The notes: a model not told the origin generated them from the letters alone. A DNA stretch of 15,296 nucleotides from Cylindrobasidium torrendii FP15055 ss-10 (GCA_000934385.1 KN880852.1:1-15296); one strand, 5' to 3'. Shown: positions 1-8,923, counted from the stretch's first letter. Made by a program: numbers and translations.

Positions 1-890
1 TGATCTGAGCGCGCGCTTATTTGTTCTATTGGGTCCAACTACACGTCCCTTGTTAGTCCTGCAGACCACGCTTTCGCTCAATGGCGTTCGCGGTCTAAAG
101 ATTGATCAAGAGACCATGGATCAAGACATCTATGTCACTTTGCTATGGCATGCACGGGTATGTCGTTCAGTGTATTATTTTGGATGCCCCATTATTGATG
201 AGACGCGGTCCAGGTAGTTATTCTCAAGAACACTCGTACCCATGACCATGAGCAGCAGTCAGAGACTTGAAACTACGACTAATTGAATATAGTGTAGCGA
301 GTACCGCTTGCCCTGTTTTGTTAACACTAGTACATAAACCATCCTGATACAGGGACTGCCCTGTCAAATCCACTGGCAGATTTACAACTTCAAGCGGGAA
401 TCCTCAGAATCTTCCTTCGACCTTGGAAGCGCTCATGTGCTGGAGGGAGCCCTTCTGTGGGTGCTTGGAGGCAGTTCGTTGAGTCTGCGCGAAAGGATTG
501 GAGCCTTGAATCGGGCGAGAGGAACCGCTGGGGGGCGAAAGTGTGGTGGCGGTGTTTTAAAGTGGACGAGTTGAATGGGAACGCAGTAACCTCAACAGGT
601 AGAACTTATCGCGCCCGCTGTGCAAGATTTCTCGGTTTCAATTCACGCTGCCCGCGTATGTATTATCCCATTTCGACGGACGTCGATAAAACTCCAATTA
701 CATTGACCTCCTGGGTCTACCAGGAGTCTACATGCCTGGGCTTAGAGATCTCAAAACTAGCCATTCCGTATATGAGTTTGCAATTGAAGGGCGCAAACTT
801 GTTCGATGTTCTGGTATCCCACCGTAGGCTGCTGCGTTCGATCCAACCGCCTTGAGCGACTGTCGCCACGCCCGACACTCATGATAATGC
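1..890. other. Intergenic stretch with no supported gene
   Basis: I see no convincing gene here. The longest plus-strand frame (457-855, 132 codons) has no recognisable motif, a composition unlike the supported genes in the window, and no clear splice partners. No tRNA, long repeat or transposon protein fragment was recognised on either strand. Confidence 0.5.
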
Positions 891-900
891 TATAAAAAGG
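891..900 (+). promoter_or_regulatory. Orphan TATA box (TATAAAAAGG)
   Basis: A near-consensus TATA box, TATAAAAAGG, sits in GC-balanced sequence. A start site would be expected around 920-930. The first ATG downstream (948-950) opens a frame of only nine codons before a TGA at 975-977, and I could not assemble a spliced gene from the next 500 bases. It could be the promoter of an unrecognised small or non-coding transcript, or the promoter of a degraded LTR, where such boxes are common. No flanking direct repeats were seen to support the LTR idea. Confidence 0.4.
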
Positions 901-1489
901 CAAGACGCGAGCCTGCTTTGCGTATCATTCATCTGTGTAGGGAACGGATGTCTACCCAACCGCCAGGAGGGACCTGAGGGGACCGACGACATCTCGTTCT
1001 CCGTTATTAGTGAACATCGGGAGCGAGTCTCCAACACGCAAGAACAATCATTGTCAATTAAAACAGAGTTGATTCACGTACTACCTAATCGGAGGCATAC
1101 ATGGATTTGTAACTTGGTGAGCTAGTTTGGTCTTCGCTTGTTCATACCTTGCTGAAACTACACTGTGCTTACGCGCAAGTACAAAATGAAACGGTCCCCG
1201 TCCCAACGGCCAACGGCCCTCATCGCATTGCGCGGCGCTCTGAATTCTCATGAATTGACTTCAAATTTGTTTGCGTGGAGCGTAGGCATCTCAACTAGTA
1301 CGGAAGGATGGGTAGCGAAGGGGCTGGTTGTACAAAAGATAGAGTGACGGCCGCGGTGATAAAGGGAAAGACACTGTGTGTTTATGAGCCTATGCGCATA
1401 AGCTGCCTAACCTTTTCCAACGGATTTAATGAGCCGACGGAAAGAATGGGACGAGCCAAGAGGCCGCCTTCGCTTTGCTTCGCAGAGGT
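901..1489. other. Intergenic, 3' side of the F-box gene
   Basis: No gene is supported. Short frames such as 1165-1347 and 1308-1574 on the plus strand lack motifs, and the second runs into the antisense of the F-box gene. The stretch should contain the 3' UTR and polyadenylation region of the minus-strand F-box gene, but I could not single out a polyadenylation signal. Confidence 0.4.
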
Positions 1490-3004
1490 CTATACCTCAA
1501 ATCCTAGCCTCCTCCAATCGTTCGCCGTCACGTTCACACCCTCCCAGTCCTCGAGGTACACCCCCCGCGCATGACATCCTTTCCAGACCATTTTCCAAAA
1601 TCGGATCGTTTCCGCATCCGCCATCCGTATATCCTTCTCTTGTATTGAGTCCCTCCCGATGACATTTCTCCGACTTGCCGTCCCAGCGCTTTCGATTGAG
1701 CTCTTGCGCTGATGCCTGCGTGCGCTCTCGTATAGCCCGCGTCCCATATCTCGGACATAACGCAGGCTAGGGAACGCCTCCGGGCGCAGAAGACCCCGCA
1801 TCTGCTCGGGAAGAACAAATTGTGAGTGCCCGTCTCCCTCATCACCGAAAACAATGCCGCGAATGCCAATCAACCTGACTGTTGGATGCGCCGGCAAAAG
1901 CTCGTGTGGCGCAAGCCAATCTGGATTTTCCCAATTCCATTCTGCGTTAGGGCTACAAATAAATTCAAGCAGGTTCGGCAAGAGCGCTGCAAGGTCGATG
2001 GGCCTAGCAGTGCCTCCTGCGACCGGCGTGATGTAATGCTGGTCGAGGATGGACGAGCTTGAATGTCCGAGCTCCAGCTGGATGATGTTGTTCCCATGTG
2101 CAACGAAGAAGTCCGTAAATGATGGCGACGAGCAGTTGATGTCTGTAGACTGCAGGGATAGATTGCGCAGCGCAGGTAAATTCCAAGATGCAAGGAGAGA
2201 AAAGTCCTTTGCGTTCAAGCTTGTTTGTAGCGATTGAAGGCGCGGTAACGACAACGGCTGGTTTGGCAATGCAGGTCGTACGTTCATGGCATCGACAGGG
2301 ACATGGAAATGTAGTTCCAGGAAGGTGAGATGCTCGAGAACGGCAAACGAGGGCATGCACTCGTAGGTTGTCCATGACAGCTTGCGAAGCTTGTTCGGGA
2401 GGAAGTTGAACAGGTCGTCCGGCTTGCACTTCTTCTCTTCGTCATCCCTGGCAGAAGGCTTGTTGATGCTCATAAGGGAGAGGCGAATCGAGCGGTGGTC
2501 GTTGTAGATCTCGAGACAGGGCGCATGGTCGAGAATGGTACGGAGGTCGGCCGGATTGCATTTGTCGAAAGGACTCTGGCTTTCCACATGGACACGACGG
2601 ATCCAGCAGCCGTGTAGACTTGAGGTAGACAAGGTGCGTGCAAGCTTGGCGGCGTGCTGAGACTTGCTTATCCACACATACTCGTATATGAATTCGGATG
2701 TCCAGCTACGCCATTGACGACAAACAAGGGCTAGGCATCGCTTTTGCCGCATGGACGTGCGGTACGCGGCTAAGCGCAGCTGAAAAGAATGCGGTGGGTC
2801 CAAGAAAGAAACGGTGTGTGCGGTGTCAACTGGGTTGAAATTGGATAGGGTGGCGAAACGCAGGACGAGAATCCAGATTTCTGGTGGGAGGTCCGTCGTA
2901 ACCATCCACTGGCAGTTGCCAGAGATTGGCGACTGCTTTTGCTGCTTGCGACCTATGGTACGCAAGAGAGTTGAAAGAGATGATTTTGGTTTCAAATTTG
3001 GCAT
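1490..3004 (-). CDS. F-box domain protein, 504 aa
   Basis: This is an uninterrupted single-exon frame of 504 residues. The F-box-like segment starts with DLPPEIWILVLRFATL at about residues 38-53. After the insertion typical of mushroom members of the family, it resumes with LALVCRQWRSW at about 91-101. The remainder carries leucine-rich stretches, such as LEHLTFLELHFH and LPALRNLSLQS, that look like degenerate LRR repeats. F-box proteins of this kind are usually substrate receptors of SCF ubiquitin ligases; the substrate cannot be read from sequence. I chose the ATG at 3004 because its context (ACCACCATG) is an ideal Kozak. The same frame stays open upstream to 3217 but contains no earlier ATG, only a GTG. 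No lesions are visible, in contrast to the dead retrotransposon upstream. The family is large and fast-evolving in Agaricomycetes, so orthology is not assigned. Confidence 0.85.
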   Translation of the reverse strand: MPNLKPKSSLSTLLRTIGRKQQKQSPISGNCQWMVTTDLPPEIWILVLRFATLSNFNPVDTAHTVSFLDPPHSFQLRLAAYRTSMRQKRCLALVCRQWRSWTSEFIYEYVWISKSQHAAKLARTLSTSSLHGCWIRRVHVESQSPFDKCNPADLRTILDHAPCLEIYNDHRSIRLSLMSINKPSARDDEEKKCKPDDLFNFLPNKLRKLSWTTYECMPSFAVLEHLTFLELHFHVPVDAMNVRPALPNQPLSLPRLQSLQTSLNAKDFSLLASWNLPALRNLSLQSTDINCSSPSFTDFFVAHGNNIIQLELGHSSSSILDQHYITPVAGGTARPIDLAALLPNLLEFICSPNAEWNWENPDWLAPHELLPAHPTVRLIGIRGIVFGDEGDGHSQFVLPEQMRGLLRPEAFPSLRYVRDMGRGLYESARRHQRKSSIESAGTASRRNVIGRDSIQEKDIRMADAETIRFWKMVWKGCHARGVYLEDWEGVNVTANDWRRLGFEV

Positions 3005-3126
3005 GGTGGTCTCCTGGTGACTTGTCAAGGGCGCACAGTTAAATGGAGGCGCAGACGCACCGGATGACGGTAGTGGGGTCGTGACTTGCTGCGAAGACGT
3101 TGAGATGGGTCGGCTTGTAATTGAGG

Positions 3127-3174
3127 CTGGAGTAAGTTCCCGGTTGCTCAGCAAACATGCCATGGCATACTTAC
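3127..3174 (-). other. Candidate 48-nt 5'-UTR intron of the F-box gene
   Basis: On the minus strand a strong donor (GGG|GTAAGTATG) at 3174 pairs with an acceptor (TTACTCCAG|CC) ending at 3127, giving a 48-nt intron of normal basidiomycete size. It lies upstream of the chosen ATG, so it would be in the 5' UTR. An alternative acceptor (CACCAG|GAG) near 3014 would give a 161-nt intron that ends just before the Kozak ATG. RNA reads would decide between them. Confidence 0.4.
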
Positions 3175-3511
3175 CCCCAGCGTTGGCGATGGGCGTCACT
3201 GGCTGCGTCGGAACCACTGAGAAAGCAAGAGGCGGGAGGGACGCAGGCTGGGCGCGGGATAGTATCGCTTTTGTCGGTCGTGGTGGAGAGAAACAAGCAG
3301 TGTTGGGCAGACCCAGGTTTAACCCCAGTTTATTGAACGTTGAACCCTGGCCTAACTGCCGTTTACATAACGACGATTTATGGTTTTGATGGCAGGTTTA
3401 CTAGTAACCCGGACTCCCCACCAGCCGTCGTTTGCTCTTCCTCTTCTGTTTATTTAAATTAACAAACCATAGCGTAGCAAAGAGAATTTGTTTCTAGGCC
3501 CTTGGGGATAG
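3175..3511. other. Upstream region of the F-box gene
   Basis: No coding sequence was seen. This interval should hold the promoter of the minus-strand F-box gene and lies between it and the downstream (3') end of the Ngaro-like element. An imperfect inverted repeat (GGCAG...CCAGG against CCTGG...CTGCC) falls at about 3306-3362. An AT-rich patch at 3449-3466 is the only TATA-like candidate for the minus strand. Confidence 0.35.
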
Positions 3512-3587
3512 TAGAGAATATCTGCACGCTGTAATCTATTTGTTCTAAGGTCAATTTCCCAAATATGTGCTTAGCAGATATCCTCTA
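3512..3587. repeat. 14-bp inverted repeat, 13/14 match, 48-nt spacer
   Basis: The arms are TAGAGAATATCTGC (3512-3525) and GCAGATATCCTCTA (3574-3587). They are reverse complements except at one position. The pair lies about 200 bp beyond the last coding position of the Ngaro-like element, where its 3' terminal region would be expected. It could be part of that terminus, a tiny MITE-like insertion, or a transcript-end hairpin. No target-site duplication is visible. Confidence 0.6.
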
Positions 3588-3781
3588 ATGTCTGAGACCA
3601 TCTCTATTTTGATATGCCGTTGCCAGAAAAACCTCCAATCGTTCTGTGTGCGGGAAATCAGACGGGGTAGCGCGATGCCAACTCCAAAATGGAGCTGCGA
3701 GAGTGCCCGTTGCGTCGTGTATGCCGCTCAATGGGTAATGGAATAGAGGCGACAGGATGGAGAGATGGGAATAGCAACGCA
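3588..3781. other. Presumed 3' non-coding end of the Ngaro-like element
   Basis: This stretch follows the recombinase stop at 3782-3784 in the element's orientation. No open frame with sense was found. Ngaro elements end in split direct repeats (A1...B1-A2-B2). I compared this interval by eye with the sequence upstream of gag (8119-9060) and found no convincing shared repeat, so the element's boundary is not defined here. Confidence 0.3.
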
Positions 3782-4721
3782 TTATGCCGAGGCACGCCGA
3801 TGAAGAAGGGCTTGCAAGAGCACAGGGTTCTTTCAAATGTAGATCTGGAAGGTATCGGACGACCGCCGACCCATCGCCTGAATTAAGTGAGGCGCTGCGC
3901 CATCCTCGGCTAACGCAGTAGCGCCGCCCGCGCGCAACGAGTGTCCAGAGAAATGAGATTCGGGGGCCGCCTTGCCCAGGCGACGCAAGAACCAGTTGCG
4001 CGTGGGGTGAGACCCGTCCTCCGTTACCCACAAGTATGGGTTATAGGGATGTAGACCATCTCGAAGTTTGAGGTAGTGGGCAAAGAGTCCCGGTGCGTCG
4101 ACGATATCTGTAGAGTTGACAACAATCTTGCTGCCCTTGAAGAATCGATCCGCCTTGTGTGTTGCCAGCACAAACGAAAACTCGGTATCCGATGTCGTCG
4201 CTGAGTTGCGACGAGTATATTTGTGAGGTTGCCGTTTGGATACCGTGTCGTTTGTGGTCAGCTCGCCCAGGCGCGTCAATGCACAGAACCCGGTGAATAG
4301 TAGCAATACAAAGGGGATATCGTACAGTGACGAAGTTGGTGAAAGGCTTTCCGCGGCAGCACGAAAATGTTCTCGCGAAAGAGGGCCCTTCCAGCGAATA
4401 GGCTTGCTTCGGAGTCGTTTGCACCCAGCCAGTGTCCGCTTGACCAGAGGACTCGCGCGATTTTTTTCGAACCTCTGGATAGAAAGGCTCCAGCTTATTC
4501 GCGATCCCCGACAGGTAAGTGGCCACAGACTGTGGGTTGATGCGATGCGACATGTAGACGACGAAGAAAGGCAGTGTAGCAACTGTTGGATCCACGGGGA
4601 AATTGTGGAGGGAGCAGAATGTGTGGTAGGAGTTCAACGCGGAATCGTAAGACGCAGCTGATGAGCTGTCAATTGACAAACCCAACGCAATTGCTCGCTG
4701 ATGAACGAGCTCGTCGACGGA
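3782..4721 (-). pseudogene. Tyrosine recombinase domain of the Ngaro-like element
   Basis: This is a phage-integrase-fold recombinase that would integrate the circular cDNA. The N-terminal SAM-like part reads SAASYDSALNSYHTFC. The catalytic part shows box I arginine in LTRLGELT, box II in GHSLRAGGATALAE (H and R), and the terminal nucleophile tyrosine in SSDTFQIYI. The frame is continuous with the RT/RNase H frame upstream, separated only by a TAG at 4722-4724. Lesions: a homopolymer of seven T on the plus strand (4461-4467) shifts the frame, joining VRK to NRASPLVKRT if one base is removed. A TGA at 3833-3835 follows FQIYI, after which KNPVLLQALLHRR continues in frame to a TAA at 3782-3784. 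The position normally held by W or H before SSDTF is arginine (GRRSSD). Catalysis is very unlikely. Confidence 0.85.
4461..4467 (-). other. Homopolymer frameshift in the recombinase
   Basis: There are seven T on the plus strand (seven A in the coding sense), inside the segment between the N-terminal and catalytic parts of the recombinase. Upstream residues read EVRK in one frame and downstream residues NRASPLVKRTLAGC in another; six A would restore one frame. It may be a true indel or an assembly error in a homopolymer. Confidence 0.7.
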
Positions 4722-6920
4722 CTAGGCGCCGCGCCGCGGTTGCCTGGCCGTCGTTGTTGAGCGAATCATGGCTTGCTCGGCCCAGACGGATGCGGGGGAG
4801 AATGAAGAGATGGTGAGGCCGCTGACCAGACTGCGAGCTTTGCTGAAATCCTATCGTGAAATCGCATCCGCGACAGTGTTGAGTTCTCCTGGAACGCGGA
4901 TGACCCTCAAGTCGATGGTCCACTCCATCAATGTGTCCACCGCAGTCTTGAGAATCCAGTTGTATTCCGGCAGCGCTCGGAGTGTGTCGAACATAGTGAC
5001 GGTGTTGGTATTGTCCGATAGAATCGTTAGAGATCGTTAGCCAGTGTTGCTTTGTTGGGCAGGCGGCCTGGCCACACAAGCAATCACGGGCATACCACTG
5101 CAACGCCGCCAATACGCACACAGCCTCCCAATAAAAGATGTGATCCGCCATAGGACCGTCCTCCACGCAGGCATAAAAACCGTTGAGGCTGCCGCTTCGC
5201 CAGAAACCCAAGCCTTCAAGGCATGCGTCGCAAAATATGACCCCATCCGCATCACCCAGCGGGTGCCAGTCGATGTTCTCGAAGAAGAATGTACCGCTGG
5301 ACTGCTCGATGTGGTCTGCCATCCAGGTCAAGTTGTCTTTCACGGCGCAGTTGATGTAGACTGAAGCATTGGGATTCTTCTTTCCAGCCACCTTTGCGTA
5401 GACGTTGGCAAGGCCAGGCTTCAAGAGAGGGAACACGTTGAACGACCAATTCGACCACCCGGCAATTTCGTGGAATTCGTGAAGACGCCGCTGACGCGAT
5501 GCAGCAAACTCGCGTAGTGCAGTAACCAGCTCGGCCTTCAGTGTAGGTGGCAGCGTTGCTGTAAGTGCGCGGGCGTTGATTTCGAAGCCAATTATGGGCA
5601 GTACGCGTCCCCAAAGCTGCTTCACGCACTCATGAGGCACGCCAAAGAAATCCCATAGTTGAAGCAGGTCAACCTGCTTTTTCGGCATGATCTGATCGTA
5701 CGGCTCGTAGTAAGCCACGCTGTCTTCCACATCCATGGCTGTAAACAGTAATTGTCGTCGACGTAGCAGCAAAGAAAGTCGATATGCCGAACATGAATAG
5801 CAACCCAAAGGACCAGTCCCATAACCGATGCCCACAGGCGAGGTGATCCGGAGTTCCCGAAGGTTGCTCGCCAGTCCACATTACGGATTGCGCTTTGAGT
5901 AGACTTGACATTGGCTGGTACGTCGGCGTTCAAGGGCAAGTTCGATGTCATGACCTGCTTGATCTACCACAAAGGATGCATGGGCAGCGTACGAAATGCG
6001 CCAGAGACGTCCGACTTTCACAAGACAACCTCCTTGCCTGAATTCCTTCGCTTGAACTCCAGCAACATCGGGATGAACTGGTGTAGGGTGTCCATCCGAG
6101 GGCCGCCTGTTTCGGTGCGGTCAACCATGGCGTTCTGGCAAAACACACCCGCAGAGTGGTGCGAGACGAGTCGAAATTTCGCGGAGGACGGCTTTGGGAC
6201 AGCGAAAACGGGGGTGCTATACATGCCAGGGAGCAAGTCCGGTCCAAACGACGGTGAGAAACGTCCCGCCTGTATTTCGATGTCGCGCTGAGCATTCACA
6301 AACTCGCTTTCCGCTCTCGTCTTTGGCGGGGCCCATGCATTATCCCACGTATCTGGAAAGCCATCACCACGAGTATTTGCCCATGGCCAAAATCCTTCCA
6401 GCAGACCTGTCAGGACCGAATCCACGAAGTCGGGATTGGGATGAGATGTGAGCTCGGTGCGCATCCTCTCCACATTGAACGGCATACTGATGTTGAACAG
6501 ATGAGGGTGCCGAGCAATGGTCTGCATGGCCAAAGCTGCTGCAAATTCGGCTTCAGGTGGGCGTGGCAAAGGATCGTCAACCTCGGTGAACCACGCAGTC
6601 CGGCTGGACGCCTCGGGTTGAGCGCGCCATCCATATCCACGCAGGTACTTAGGTAGAAATGAGTCCTTCAATGCCAACCTCTTCTCCACAACCACCAGCG
6701 CGCTCTCAACCTCTACGCTCTCTTCTACGCCTTCTGCAGCCACCCTTTCACCCACACATTCATCCTCTTCCCAGAAAAACTTTCCAATCGCACCGTAATC
6801 CAACAGCGTCAGCGGAGGCGTGCTAGCGGGTGGCTCAGCGACGCCCTTTGCTACAATCGGTCCGTCGATGGTCGCCTCCGCATCCTGGTTCATTGCAGAC
6901 ATGACGACGTCCGCATGCAT
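4722..6920 (-). pseudogene. Reverse transcriptase-RNase H of the Ngaro-like element
   Basis: The frame can start at the ATG at 6920, inside the zinc-knuckle end of gag (about 86-nt overlap, different frame). RT motifs follow in order: GRFSPSFGPDLLPGMYSTP, VFAVPKP, KFRLVSHHSAG, KSDVSGAFRTLPMHPLW, GSPRLWASVM, and the catalytic YVDDNY near 5757. RNase H follows, with its acidic residues in IFCDACLEG, FYWEAV, LSDNTNTV and NTVADAISR. Known DIRS-type RT/RH proteins share this layout. Lesions: TGA at 6018-6020 and TAG at 5964-5966 inside the RT palm, a small indel about 5737-5745 just after YVDD, a 10-bp duplication at 5021-5040 in RNase H, and TAG at 4851-4853. The frame ends at TAG 4722-4724 and then runs on into the recombinase, suggesting one ancestral RT-RH-YR polyprotein. 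Confidence 0.87.
5021..5040. repeat. 10-bp tandem duplication disrupting RNase H
   Basis: Plus-strand units gaatcgttag (5021-5030) and agatcgttag (5031-5040) are adjacent and match at 8 of 10 positions. In the coding (minus) sense the extra unit sits just before the third RNase H acidic block. With one unit removed, the frame reads LTILSDNTNTVTMFDTL, a standard RNase H segment. With both units the frame shifts, so this is an inactivating duplication. Confidence 0.85.
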
Positions 6921-8118
6921 CTCCAAGGTTGCAGCGTCCTGTGTTCCAGTTTCGACAAATGGCCTTTTGACCTGCTCCTTCAAGTCGCTTTCGTAAAGAT
7001 TTCCTGGCAGATTGGGACCCGCTTGACTCGCTAAGGTTGGCCAGTGAGCCCGTGGAGTCGATGTACTGGGCTTCAAGGTGCTTCCACTTGTTGGGCTCGT
7101 TGAAGAGGACGGCTCGCGATTGCCCAATGAGTTCGCGGATGGCCTTGTCGAGCCGGATGATGCGCTGGTGAATTGATTGGACTCGAGTTGAGAACAGGTT
7201 GTTGATATAGGTGAAATATTAAAATAATTGCTGCAATTCAGCTCGGCGGAATTCTCCATAGGCAAAGACAACCGCGTCGACATATCGCGTCCAGCATATG
7301 ATCCAGTGTCCATGGGTTGTAATCTTGAGAGAAGGTCCGTCTTTCCCGAGAACATCGACAAAGGCTTGTGCGGCTTCATCCTGGTAGTCGCGAGCGGCGG
7401 TGAATTCGATGGGTGACCCGACATGAGCATGGATTTTTTCGAAGTCGACGGCTGTATCTTCCAAGATGTTTCGCCATTGTCCCCGGGGGGACGGAGGCGC
7501 ACCAAAAGACGAGGTGAGGTTTCGGACAGAGAAGTTGATGTTCATTCCAAAGGTGACGATACAAGCGCGTATGCGCCTATGCGCTTCAGTAAGTGCAGTT
7601 TCTTCAACGGCGGCTGCTGCTGCCCAGGGCAAGGCGCTAGGGTCTGGTCGTCGCTTTTTATCTGGCGCTTCAAGTTCCGGCTCTTCGTCGCCGTCACTCG
7701 AAGGGCTTATTCGGCGACGTCTCCCATTGGACGGGCGGACTGGTGAGACACTCCCGCCTTCGGGGCCATCGTCGGGTTGCTGGTTATGAGCCGGTCGTTG
7801 CTGGTTTCGTCCATCCTGCGCTGCAGCACTGGCGCGTCGCTCATGTGCGTCAAGTGGGTCAAAGAAGGGTTTGTCCTGGTCACGGGTGATTTCCCACTCA
7901 TCCGCGACAGCAGCGAAATATGACCGGAGTCGAGCGTATGCTTGCTCTTTGCTGTCGAGACCGTCAATGAAGCGCTGGCAGATAGCCTCGAGAGCAACGC
8001 GGGTTTGTTCTTCTGCATCTGCTTGGGAGACATCTCTTCCCACAACACTGGGTGTCTCAAATCGTGCAGGCTGGTTGTCTTCACAGGGACGGAAGGGACG
8101 TCGGGCGCCATTGGACAT
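6835..8118 (-). pseudogene. Gag-like protein of the Ngaro-like element, broken by TAA
   Basis: The ATG at 8118 opens a 299-residue frame. It has a charged, low-complexity middle (RRRRISPSSDGDEEPELEAP) and a conserved-looking core (SPRGQWRNILEDTAVDFEK, KITTHGHWIICWTRYVDAV). It stops at TAA 7219-7221. The same frame continues sensibly for another 127 codons to a TGA at 6835-6837, through YINNLFSTRVQSIHQRI, and ends in two zinc-binding clusters. The first is C-x7-C-x5-C-x3-H (CRNWNTGRCNLGDACGRRH); the second is C-x4-C-x3-H-x4-C (CNEPGCGGDHRRTDC). These are expected at the C-terminus of a nucleic-acid-binding Gag, so the TAA is read as a nonsense mutation rather than the true end. Programmed readthrough is possible but not supported by other copies here. 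Confidence 0.82.
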
Positions 8119-8256
8119 GTTCTTTGAGGTACGATGGAACGAAGTTCAGGATAGCGCGAAAACTACTGTACAATGAAGAGGAATATTTAGCAATATCGTA
8201 CACGCAAACCTAATGAGGGGAACTAAAGACATAACGAATATGGTACATATGACCGT

Positions 8257-8494
8257 CTCTCACTTACGACTCGTGGGGTGGAGAGTACAAGAGAGGCTGC
8301 ATCATCACTGACACCTGTGAGGCGTGATGAGCGAGGCTGGATGAGGAAACATGAACGACTCACCGAAGTCAAGCATACATACGGCCTAGAGGCGGTATGC
8401 TGACCACGCTCCGCTTACGACCCGGAGGTGGGAGCGCTAGTGAGGAACATGTCAATACGCGCTGGTCGCTCGAGAGTATGCAAAGGCTTACTCT
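8257..8494. repeat. Array of related imperfect hairpins upstream of gag
   Basis: Five inverted repeats lie in series: CTCTC/GAGAG (8257-8261, 8281-8285), TCATCAC/GTGATGA (8302-8308, 8324-8330), GCATAC/GTATGC (8373-8378, 8395-8400), CGCTCC/GGAGCG (8407-8412, 8431-8436) and AGAGTA/TACTCT (8473-8478, 8489-8494). Stems differ, but the loops of the first four are alike. The clearest pair is acTTACGACtCGtGGGGTG and gcTTACGACcCGGAGGTG; the third loop is ATACGGCCTAGAGGCG. Linkers also repeat (GAGGCTGcAT/GAGGCTGgAT; GAGGAAACATG/GAGGAACATG). It looks like a diverged tandem repeat in which stem pairing has been kept. It lies where the 5' terminal or untranslated part of the Ngaro-like element would be, but membership is unproven. 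Confidence 0.6.
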
Positions 8495-8923
8495 GCGATA
8501 GGCCTTGTGTAAACCAGAGTATAAACCCAATTCATCTGTACAGTAATTTGATGTTCGTCCGTTTTGGGTTGAGCCAGAGATGATTCCGAACGTTCCATGG
8601 ATGTATGAAGTTCTGAGAAGCTATGTTGAGTGGCCAGGATACCTAGGACAGTCCTGCTCCCGAGCGGGACCCCTCCGTGGATGCGGGGACACATATGTAG
8701 AACGACGCCGCCCCTTTGGCCTGGTAGTTGCTCCTCATTTAATGTCCTCCATTCGTAAAATCATTTTCGAAAACAAGACCTGTTCTGCTATTTTGATTTT
8801 TGAGCACAAGCTTTAACATTCATAAATCCTCTTCTTACATCCCCAGCAAATTACCCCTATTGCGAACATCAGGCGGATATAAGTGTAGCGAAGTAGCTCA
8901 TTCAAGCGCCGCAAAGCAGCGTA

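Larger units (their letters stand above)
3782..8118 (-). mobile_element. Decayed Ngaro-like (DIRS-order) YR retrotransposon
   Basis: In minus-strand order the element encodes a Gag-like protein with C-terminal zinc knuckles, then a reverse transcriptase with a YVDD box, an RNase H, and a tyrosine recombinase. That set and order define the DIRS order of retrotransposons. The absence of a methyltransferase after RNase H and the resemblance to mushroom copies favour the Ngaro group. The given span is coding only; termini are undetermined. The copy is dead. In-frame stops lie at 7219, 6018, 5964, 4851, 4722 and 3833, and frameshifts lie near 5740, at 5021-5040 and at 4461-4467. It lies head-to-tail with the F-box gene, its 3' end facing that gene's promoter. 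Confidence 0.88.

Noticed and set aside
457..855. 132-codon plus-strand open frame
   Set aside because: No motif, weak start context, no supporting promoter or splice sites; its residue composition looks random.
1826..3389. Several plus-strand frames overlapping the F-box gene
   Set aside because: They are shadows of the strongly coding minus strand, with no motifs of their own.
8310..8360. Hammerhead-like TGATGAG...GAAAC upstream of gag
   Set aside because: The intervening 15 nt do not form stem II and the flanks do not pair as stems I and III.
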